Below are positions 52,576 to 59,401 of a stretch of 64,000 nt of DNA, piece by piece (the first letter of the stretch is position 1; every line of letters begins with the position of its first letter). The notes beneath the pieces were generated by a model, which was not told where the DNA came from, did no database searches, and worked only from the letters and a program-made list of their open reading frames with translations. A program made the translations under genes and the position numbers. Source of the stretch: Mycobacterium fragae (GTDB lineage: Bacteria > Actinomycetota > Actinomycetes > Mycobacteriales > Mycobacteriaceae); assembly GCF_002102185.1 (NCBI RefSeq), contig NZ_LQOW01000008.1, positions 90,439 through 154,438 of the forward strand, given 5' to 3'.

Positions 52576-53448
52576 ATGGCCGAGTGGTATCTGTTCCTGC
52601 CCCAAGTGAGGTTGCCGATAGTCGACATTGTGGACCGGGCGCGCCACGCCGAGGCCAGCGGATTCAGCGGAGTGGCATTCATCGACCATCTCGAGGCGCC
52701 CGGGCTTCCCGACGAAAACATCTGGGAGGCAATGGGCGTCGCCACCTGGGTGGCCGCCAAGACCGAGCGTTTGCGGATCGGTCATCTGGTGCTCTGCGAT
52801 GCATTCCGGCATCCCGCGGTGTTGGCCAAACAAGCCGTCACCTTGTCAGCGGCATCGGGCGGGAGATTCGAACTCGGCCTCGGCTCAGGCTCATGGCCCG
52901 CCGAGTTCGCCAGATTCGATGTCGGTCAAGAAGATCCGATCGCCAGAGTCGAGCAACTCGAACGTCATCTCGGTTTGATCATGGACTACTGGGGACGCGG
53001 AAACACGCCGGACCGCAACCAGCTGCCACTGCCGGAGCATCCGATACCGTTGCTCCTCGGCGGCATCGGGCACCGGACGATGGAACTCGTTCGCAGATAT
53101 GCGGATTGGTGGAACATTCCCGCCAACCATCTCGATCGGTTGGCGCAGCTGGCGCCCACCACCGGGTCGGCGCGGGTGTCCGTTCAGCAGATGGTGGGAT
53201 TCGTCCGTGACGGCGCCGACCCGGACGCGGTGCGCGAGGTGAGCGCGCGGCGGTTCGGCCATCTCGGTTCGGGCCTGGTCTGCGGCGATGCCGCCGAATT
53301 GTCCGGACACTTCGCGGGCCTGGCCGCTTTGGGGGTCGAACGCTTCTATGTGTGGTTCGCCGATTTCGCCGCCCCGGAGTCGCTGCACGAATTCGGCGAA
53401 ACGGTGATCAAGCCCTTCCGCGTGCCGCCCGGCGGCGAGCCTCGGTAG
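52576..53448 (+). CDS. LLM-class F420-dependent oxidoreductase
   Basis: 290-aa luciferase-like TIM barrel: RARHAEASGFSGVAFIDHLEAP, ERLRIGHLVLCDAFRHPAVLAKQAVTLSAASGGRFELGLGSG, PLLLGGIGHRTMELVRRYADWWNIP, and FAGLAALGVERFYVWFAD. Third LLM enzyme of the window, of a different subgroup. ATG (MAEWYLF) with AGGG upstream. Divergent from the four-FadE operon; its 3' end overlaps the convergent SDR by 41 bp. Confidence 0.88.
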   Translation: MAEWYLFLPQVRLPIVDIVDRARHAEASGFSGVAFIDHLEAPGLPDENIWEAMGVATWVAAKTERLRIGHLVLCDAFRHPAVLAKQAVTLSAASGGRFELGLGSGSWPAEFARFDVGQEDPIARVEQLERHLGLIMDYWGRGNTPDRNQLPLPEHPIPLLLGGIGHRTMELVRRYADWWNIPANHLDRLAQLAPTTGSARVSVQQMVGFVRDGADPDAVREVSARRFGHLGSGLVCGDAAELSGHFAGLAALGVERFYVWFADFAAPESLHEFGETVIKPFRVPPGGEPR

Positions 53449-54130
53449 GCACCACCGGCTCGCGGGCGAAGGGCCCGCGCCGCACGGCGTTGAGCCGGAT
53501 CTCCGGCAGATCCACCGACGGGTCGACAGTATCCAGCCAGGCCACGGCGTCGGCGACGTCGGAGACCTGGATCGCGTACATCTCGAACGGAACGTCTTGC
53601 AGCATCTCGGTTTCCACCGGCCCCGGCGTGACGATGTGGACGGCGATCCCGTCGCGGTCGACTTCAAGCGCCAACGCGCGGGCAAACGCGTTCATCCCGG
53701 CCTTGGATGCCGAGTAGGCGGTACGGGCCATCATCGGCTCGTGCGCCGCAGACGACGAAATGAACACCAGCCGCGACCCGGCGCGCATGCGCGGCAGCAC
53801 GGCGGCGGTCACCACGAAGCAGGAATCCAGATTCGCCGAAATGATGGCCCGCCACTGCTCGAATGTCTGCTTGCGTGCGTAAGTGCCGCCGAGTGTGCCC
53901 GCCGCGTGCACAACGAGATCGATGGTCTCGAGCGAACTGATCGCCGGCGCAAAGCCCACGGGATCGGAGGCATCGGCGACGATGTAGCGCGCACCGATCT
54001 CGTCGGCCGCTGCTTGGAGCGGGTCTTCACGGCGTGCCGACAGCACGACGTCGTAACCCAGTTCGCACAGCCTTGCCGCGCAGGCTTTACCGATCCCGCC
54101 GCTGCCACCGGTGACCAGTGCGGTTCTCAC
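53408..54130 (-). CDS. short-chain dehydrogenase/reductase
   Basis: 240-aa classical SDR: TGGSGGIGKACAARLCELGYDVVLSARR, HAAGT, FISSSAA with the catalytic Ser, and Y-S-A-S-K. The GTG start has GAGG upstream. It lies 15 bp downstream of the GntR/FadR gene and is probably in the same unit. The cofactor is likely NADP(H), judging from the Arg-Arg after the second strand. Confidence 0.88.
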   Translation of the reverse strand: MRTALVTGGSGGIGKACAARLCELGYDVVLSARREDPLQAAADEIGARYIVADASDPVGFAPAISSLETIDLVVHAAGTLGGTYARKQTFEQWRAIISANLDSCFVVTAAVLPRMRAGSRLVFISSSAAHEPMMARTAYSASKAGMNAFARALALEVDRDGIAVHIVTPGPVETEMLQDVPFEMYAIQVSDVADAVAWLDTVDPSVDLPEIRLNAVRRGPFAREPVVPTEARRRAARGRA

Positions 54131-54145
54131 GGGTGCCTCAACGAC

Positions 54146-54967
54146 CTAAAGATGCCGGCTTTCCCGCGGGCGGGACAGCGCTTGTGGCGACAGCGCGTAG
54201 ATCCGTTGGTCGGGCCCGGCGGCCAGCACATGGCTCTGCGTGTCGGACAGATGCCGCGCCGCCACCCGGCGGGCTCGCTCGACGTCACCCGCCTCGATCA
54301 TCTCGGCCAGCTTGACATGGGTGTTGAGCACCGCGCGACGCTTGGCCAGGGACGGGTAGGTGCCGCGAGCCGCGCTCTCGTCGGCCCACTGCTGTTCGTG
54401 GCTGGTCCACAGCGTCTCCAGGGTGCCGACGACGGCGATGATGGTGCGGTTACCGCACCCCCGGACGATGAGATCGTGGAATTGGCGGCCGATTTCGGTG
54501 AACTCGGGTCCGTCGTCCAAGTGCGCGGCCATCGCGTCGTTGACCTGCTTGAGCTCGGGAACGATGGTGTCGGCGCGGTCAGGCCGCTGCGCGGCCAACG
54601 CCGCGCAGGCCGGTTCCAGCTCCAGCAACGCCGTCCCGAGATCGGCGACCACAACCGACTCGCTCTGCAGGAGCAGACCCAACATGTACGCGGCGCTGGT
54701 CTTCGCTGGTGCGTGCACGACGGCGCCGCCCCGGTTGCCGCGCCGAACCGAGACCAGCCCTTCGGTCTCCAGGATCCGAAGCGCCTCCCGCAGGGAGACC
54801 AGGCTGACGTTGAATTGCTCGACGAGCACTTCTTGGCGGGGCAGCAAATCACCGTCGGCCAACTCGCCATCAATGATCTGGCGCCGCAACTCGTCAGCGA
54901 CGATCTCGGCGATCCTCGGCGCCGACAAACGGCGTCGAGCCTCAGGGCCAATTCCCAGCGCGGTCAT
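54146..54967 (-). CDS. GntR-family regulator, FadR subfamily
   Basis: 273 aa. N-terminal winged helix-turn-helix RIAEIVADELRRQIIDGELADGDLLPRQEVLVEQFNVSLVSLREALRILETEGLVSVRRG (about 30-85), then an FCD all-helical ligand domain with metal-type residues (EFTEIGRQFHDLIVRGCGNRTI, AVLNTHVKLAEMIEAGDVERARR). ATG (MTALGIG) chosen over an upstream GTG. Divergent from the tandem CoA-transferase, which it probably represses through the inverted repeat in the gap. Ligand likely an acyl-CoA or organic acid. Confidence 0.88.
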   Translation of the reverse strand: MTALGIGPEARRRLSAPRIAEIVADELRRQIIDGELADGDLLPRQEVLVEQFNVSLVSLREALRILETEGLVSVRRGNRGGAVVHAPAKTSAAYMLGLLLQSESVVVADLGTALLELEPACAALAAQRPDRADTIVPELKQVNDAMAAHLDDGPEFTEIGRQFHDLIVRGCGNRTIIAVVGTLETLWTSHEQQWADESAARGTYPSLAKRRAVLNTHVKLAEMIEAGDVERARRVAARHLSDTQSHVLAAGPDQRIYALSPQALSRPRESRHL

Positions 54968-55063
54968 CCGATTCCAGCAGCGAAACGAACGGACAGAGTG
55001 CACGGCGCTGCCCCGCGAACTCCATTGGCTGCAATCTTAGCAGTAATGGCATAATAGCCGCGC

Positions 55064-55085
55064 TGGTCGAAAACGCTTTTGACCA
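55064..55085. promoter_or_regulatory. candidate GntR operator TGGTC-N12-GACCA
   Basis: Inverted repeat in the divergent promoter between the GntR gene and the CoA-transferase, with AAAA and TTTT runs inside the arms. The half-site TGGT/ACCA suits FadR-type regulators, although the spacer is longer than their usual one. Confidence 0.4.
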
Positions 55086-55113
55086 ACACCACGACAGATG
55101 CAGACGGGCATAC

Positions 55114-57513
55114 GTGAGCGAAGGGCACGACAGCCGACCGACACCGCTGGACGATGTGCGGGTCGTCGAGATCAGCGACCGGATAGCCGGTAGTTACTGC
55201 GGAAAGCTGTTGGTTGACGCCGGCGCCGAGGTCAGGAAAATCGAACCGCCACAAGGAGATCCGCTGCGTCGGTTCACCGCCAGCTTTTCGCCGCTTGTCA
55301 GTGGGACTGATTCACCCCTGTTCGGTTACCTGAACGCGGGCAAGCGCAGCCTGACCTGGTCTTCGGACGCGTTGTCCTCAGACGAGCCGTGCAGCGCTGC
55401 GCTTGCTGCCGCCGATATCGTCGTGCTGACTGCCGGCCGCTCGCAGGCGGCCGACCTGGGTATCGATCCGCAGCGTTTGCTTGCCGAGTCGCCGCAGTGT
55501 GTCGTTGTGACGATTTCTGACTTCGGCTGGACCGGTCCGTATGCCGACCGCCGCGCCAGCGAGCTCACGCTACAGGCCGGGGCGGGGTCGGCCGGTTTTC
55601 GCGGCGATCCGAGCGGGCCACCGATCGCGATCGGCGGCGACCTGGGGGAGTACATGGGCGGGGTGTTCGCCGCGTTCGGTGCCCTGGCGCTGCGCCGCCG
55701 CGTCCAGCGTGGTGGAGCGGGCGAGCACCTCGATTTGTCCATGTTCGAAGCGATCACGCTGATGCAGAGCAGCGAATGGCTGCACTCTCAGCTGTTGGCT
55801 GTGCCGCCGATCACGCGCACCGTCGAGGTGCCCTCCATCGAGCCGGCCAAGGACGGCTACGTCGGGATCACGATGGTCACCGGTCAGCAGTGGCTGGACT
55901 TCGCGGCGATGGTCGAATGCCCCGAGCTGATCGAGATTCCCCAGCTGCGTTTCCAGATCGGCCGCTGGGAATACCGCGACTTCATCCGCGAGCGGATCCG
56001 GCCCTGGCTGGCCGAACGCACTGTCGACGAGATCGTCGAACTCGGGCAGCTGTTCCGGCTACCGATTGCGGCATTGGGCAATGGGTCGACGATCCGGGAC
56101 ATGGCCTACGTGCGGGAGCGCGGCGTGTTCGTGCGTAACCCTGCTGGGTTTCACCAACCCCGTAGCCCGTGGTTGATGTCGCGGTGCCGGCCGGCTGCGC
56201 TGCGCGGCGCCCCCGTGGCGGGCGAGGCCAATAACGAGCCGCCCTGGCCCAAACGCGAACTGGGCCAGGAACGTTCGGATCGTCGGCTGCCGCTGGACGG
56301 CGTTCGCATCGTTGATTTGACCGCATTCTGGGCAGGCCCGGCTGCGACTCATGTGCTCGCCGCGTTCGGCGCCGACGTGGTCAAGGTGGAGTCCATTCAG
56401 CGCCCGGACGGCATCCGATACTCGGGCGGCATGCGCACCGACGTCGAGGACTGGTGGGAATACGGCTGGGTTTTCCACGCCATGAACACCAACAAGCGTT
56501 CGGTCACAATCGATTTGGGGTCCGACGAGGGCCGTCGGCTGTTCATCGAATTGGTCGCAGGCGCCGCCGTAGTGATCGAGAACTTTTCGCCGCGAGTGAT
56601 GGACAACTTCGGCCTCACCGCCGACGCTCTGCTCACGGTCAACCCGCGATTGGTCGTTGCCCGGATGCCGGCGTTCGGGCTGAACGGACCGTGGCGCGAC
56701 CGAGTCGGTTTCGCGCCCACCATGGAGCAGATCGCCGGTCTGGCTTGGGTGACCGGATTGCCGGACGGTCCGCCCATCCCGCCGAGGGGAGCCTGCGATC
56801 CGCTGGCCGGCATTCACGCGGCATTCGCCGTCGTGGCGGCGCTGCAATTCGCCGAGCGCACCGGATACGGCCAACTCGTGGAACTGCCGATGATCGAAAC
56901 GGTGCTCAACACCACCGCCGTCCAGCCGATCGAAGCCGAGGTCTTCGGCGTGACACTGAGCCGACGAGGCAACCGTGGCCACGGCGATGCCATCCAGAAC
57001 ATCTATCGCTGCGCCGGCGACGACGACTGGATCGCTGTCACCATAGGTGACGACCGGCAGTGGTGTGCGCTGATGGAGCTGATGGGCCTACCGCCCTGGA
57101 GTGAGGACGAGGAGCTGGCCACCATCGTCGGACGGCGGGCGCGAGCCGACACCATCGACCCTCGACTGCAGGAGTGGTTTGAGCGCCAGGATCTTCGTTG
57201 CGTGGTGGAAAACCTTGCCGGCGCAGGCATTCCCGCCGCACCCGTCGTGTCGCCGTCGCTGGTCACCGAGAACCCTCAGCTGCGCGATCGGGGATTTTTT
57301 GAGCCGCTCGAGCATCCGCGCACAGGCCCCGGGCTTTATCCGCGGCCGCCGTTCGCCCCGCTGGCCGGCCAGCATAGGTGGCTCATGCGCCCCCCACCGA
57401 TGCTCGGCGAGCACAATGAAGAGGTGTTGTGCGCTTCGTGCGGGGTCACCGATGAAGACCTCATGCGCTTGTCAAGCAGCGGCGTGATCGGGACCCGGCC
57501 CAAGGGTGTGTAA
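55114..57513 (+). CDS. tandem (double-domain) CaiB/BaiF CoA-transferase
   Basis: 799 aa, about twice the usual family III length. Domain 1 (about 10-375) begins LDDVRVVEISDRIAGSYCGKLLVDAGAEVRKIE with a candidate catalytic Asp in IAIGGDLGEYMGG. Domain 2 (about 390-790) begins LDGVRIVDLTAFWAGPAATHVLAAFGADVVKVE with Asp in RGACDPLAGIHAAF. Family III enzymes work as intertwined dimers, so the fusion acts as a covalent heterodimer. Both Asp are kept, so either half may be active. GTG start. Probably controlled by the divergent GntR. Confidence 0.9.
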   Translation: MSEGHDSRPTPLDDVRVVEISDRIAGSYCGKLLVDAGAEVRKIEPPQGDPLRRFTASFSPLVSGTDSPLFGYLNAGKRSLTWSSDALSSDEPCSAALAAADIVVLTAGRSQAADLGIDPQRLLAESPQCVVVTISDFGWTGPYADRRASELTLQAGAGSAGFRGDPSGPPIAIGGDLGEYMGGVFAAFGALALRRRVQRGGAGEHLDLSMFEAITLMQSSEWLHSQLLAVPPITRTVEVPSIEPAKDGYVGITMVTGQQWLDFAAMVECPELIEIPQLRFQIGRWEYRDFIRERIRPWLAERTVDEIVELGQLFRLPIAALGNGSTIRDMAYVRERGVFVRNPAGFHQPRSPWLMSRCRPAALRGAPVAGEANNEPPWPKRELGQERSDRRLPLDGVRIVDLTAFWAGPAATHVLAAFGADVVKVESIQRPDGIRYSGGMRTDVEDWWEYGWVFHAMNTNKRSVTIDLGSDEGRRLFIELVAGAAVVIENFSPRVMDNFGLTADALLTVNPRLVVARMPAFGLNGPWRDRVGFAPTMEQIAGLAWVTGLPDGPPIPPRGACDPLAGIHAAFAVVAALQFAERTGYGQLVELPMIETVLNTTAVQPIEAEVFGVTLSRRGNRGHGDAIQNIYRCAGDDDWIAVTIGDDRQWCALMELMGLPPWSEDEELATIVGRRARADTIDPRLQEWFERQDLRCVVENLAGAGIPAAPVVSPSLVTENPQLRDRGFFEPLEHPRTGPGLYPRPPFAPLAGQHRWLMRPPPMLGEHNEEVLCASCGVTDEDLMRLSSSGVIGTRPKGV

Positions 57514-57554
57514 CGCAGCTGCGAACGTGCGGCGGTTGGCTCTTGGCCACCGGC

Positions 57555-58346
57555 TTAGACGAGACCCATCCCCTGGGCCAGCTGAGAAACCCCAACCACT
57601 GTGAAGATAGCTATCAGGACCTGTCGACGGTGAGCGCGCGCCCAGTCATGCAGCAGTTGCAGCACTGCTCGGGTTTTCTCTGGCCATGCCAAGTATGTGA
57701 CGAAGATGATCTCGACGACGGCATACGTCACAACGAGGAACGCGATGGCGGCGCTGATCTGCGTGCCGATCGCGGCTCCCGACGCCACAATGATTGCGGC
57801 TACGAATAGAACCCCGTCGGCTGACACCGATCCGAGGCCGATTACCCACGCGACCCACAAGGATCCGTTTTCCCACGCGTTTTGGGCGCGGCCGAGCAGC
57901 CGCCGGATTGTGGATCCGCCGTCCGTTGCCGCATCCTGCGTCCGATTCAGCAGCCGCCCGATTGCGATCGGTGTATTCGAATCCAGCACTAGGGTCGACG
58001 TGTTGCTTTCCGGTACCGCCAGGCGTGCTCGCCGACGCGCCAAGAAGCGCACTGTCATCAGCGCAGCAATCGATAGCGCCACCACACCTATGCCAATCTG
58101 AATGTGCCGGACGGTGGAACTCGCGGCCGGGGTGGCCGAACCTTGCGCAAGAGATCTAAACATCCGTGTGGAGCGCACCACCATCAGCGGAACCAGCAGG
58201 GCGGGGACACACGATGTCAGGCTGCCTACCCAGTAGGCGACTAGGTTTTGCACGGGCCGTGGCCGGGAGATCATGAGGAGGGTGAGGCCGAGAGGCACCG
58301 GATGGAGGGCCGCCAGGAGCGCCAACCCCAGCACTGAGCTCCACAT
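57555..58346 (-). CDS. Gap/Sap-family (lipid-addressing) membrane protein
   Basis: 263-aa integral membrane protein with about six hydrophobic helices: LGLALLAALHPVPLGLTLLMIS, VAYWVGSLTSCVPALLVPLMVV, IQIGIGVVALSIAALMTVRFLA, WVAWVIGLGSVSADGVLFVAAIIVASGAAIG, IAFLVVTYAVVEIIFVTYLAW and VLIAIFTVVGVSQLAQGMG, with a soluble loop in the middle. This layout matches the GAP family, whose members help export glycopeptidolipid or sulfolipid. Its position beside the NRPS locus suggests export of the peptide product. The start ATG has only a weak ribosome site. Confidence 0.75.
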   Translation of the reverse strand: MWSSVLGLALLAALHPVPLGLTLLMISRPRPVQNLVAYWVGSLTSCVPALLVPLMVVRSTRMFRSLAQGSATPAASSTVRHIQIGIGVVALSIAALMTVRFLARRRARLAVPESNTSTLVLDSNTPIAIGRLLNRTQDAATDGGSTIRRLLGRAQNAWENGSLWVAWVIGLGSVSADGVLFVAAIIVASGAAIGTQISAAIAFLVVTYAVVEIIFVTYLAWPEKTRAVLQLLHDWARAHRRQVLIAIFTVVGVSQLAQGMGLV

Positions 58347-58699
58347 GGCCGGAACCCTACCCGTCCCAGCCGACCCTAAAACTGGCCTTTCCGCCGACCC
58401 CGCACTGGTGGCTGATGTTGCGGGCTGTATCGGACCGTCCGACAACGCCGTAGTGCAGTGCGTACGCTCCAGCCGCTTAAGCAGATCGGCGCGATTGGGA
58501 CTGGTTTGCGTCGACCACGGCAGGGGTACTGCTGGAGCACGCGTACGTTTCGGCCGCAAGGTTGAACTGAAGTTAGTACCCGGTCGTGGCACCGACATCG
58601 GCACAGCTTCGCGGGGGACACGCGGGCCGCGCAGCGGCAAGGGGATCAGATGGTTCGGAGATTGCTCGGCAAATGTTGAATTAGCGGACCCAGTGTTCG

Positions 58700-58728
58700 C
58701 TAATTATGTTCGACATGCGACAAATTAG
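58700..58728. promoter_or_regulatory. inverted repeat CTAATT-N17-AATTAG
   Basis: Perfect 6-bp arms around TTCGACATGCGAC-like sequence in the long gap before the NRPS locus. The right arm overlaps the first direct repeat. Could be an operator; regulator unknown. Confidence 0.35.
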
Positions 58729-58798
58729 GGGAGGGCTCTGTGATGGACCTGCTTATAGAGGCGGTTCGACTTTCTCTTGTCCGACGCGCGACAAATTA
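58711..58798 (+). repeat. two direct repeats CGAC(AT/GC)GCGACAAATTA, 71 bp apart
   Basis: Copies at 58711-58727 and 58782-58798 agree at 15 of 17 positions; the spacing is close to seven helical turns. They lie in the non-coding region and probably form repeated regulator-binding sites for the downstream locus. Confidence 0.45.
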
Positions 58799-59158
58799 AC
58801 CAGGGTAAGTTATGTTGCGGTTCCGCGCTTTCCCAGCGAAATGTTTGTTTTACCTCGCATCCCGATGTTGTGCGAGTAATCTGCCCGACATGCCGCTAAG
58901 CAGCGTCGCGGTTAGATCGTCGACGCCTAGTTCGCCGTGCCGACGTCGAGGACCGCCACCAGCACGCCCACGATCACGTGGCGCCAGCTTGCCCGCCGGG
59001 GTTGGGGGTGTACTGCCCATCAGAAGCTCAGCGCCGCAACCACTTTCGAGTCAGGCTTTTGCGGTCGCAAGGTCCGGACTGGCCATCTTCATTGGGCTCA
59101 CGCGGGACCTTGCGGAATTTTCTACTGGTGATTCTCTACTCGGTGATTAGGTAATCCG

Positions 59159-59362
59159 ATGCAGGTCAATACATTCGATGATAATGGCAACTTTGTCGTT
59201 TTGGTTATAACGGAGGACAGCACAGCTTGTGGCCGGCATTCGATGATGTTCCGACGGGTGGTTTACGGGGCCGACCGTGCGGAGAATTGAACTATGGGTG
59301 AACGGAATCGGTCCAATATATGGCCGGAGAGTTTGCGGCGGGGGTTTGCGCAAGCCACGTAG
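59159..59362 (+). pseudogene. mbtH-like gene, disrupted by several frameshifts
   Basis: Fragments of an MbtH-like NRPS helper occur in order in alternating frames. An ATG at 59159 gives NTFDDNGNFVVLVITED. The frame from 59221 gives HSLWPAFDDVPTG. The first frame resumes with RVVYGADRAE (59255-59284), LNY follows at 59287-59295, and NRSNIWPESLRRGF ends at a TAG (59360-59362). Joined, this is the MbtH signature FDD..G.F.VLV....HSLWP.F.DVP.G....Y...R...L.Y..N...I.P.SLR. Small deletions near 59219 and 59257 and a lost Trp of the NW motif (CGG) suggest real decay. It lies directly upstream of the N-hydroxylase gene. Confidence 0.75.
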
Positions 59363-59401
59363 GGCTGACGCGAGGGCCCGAATGACATTGGGGGACAGCG
59401 A

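Larger units (their letters stand above)
58347..59158. other. 812-bp intergenic region upstream of the NRPS locus
   Basis: No convincing gene. A 112-codon open frame (58812-59150) has Ser/Pro/Arg-rich composition with no domain and no ribosome site. The region contains a pair of direct repeats with an overlapping inverted repeat (58700-58798) and is less GC-rich than the catabolic genes around it. Expected to carry the promoters of the Gap-like gene and of the NRPS locus. I saw no good match to the IdeR iron box (TTAGGTTAGGCTAACCTAA). Confidence 0.5.

Noticed and set aside
58801..58816. Possible iron (IdeR) box near AACCAGGGTAAGTTATG
   Set aside because: Too few matches to TTAGGTTAGGCTAACCTAA and no symmetry.
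58812..59150. 112-codon open frame before the mbtH relic
   Set aside because: Ser/Pro/Arg-rich translation without domains, no ribosome site, and typical of out-of-frame high-GC DNA.
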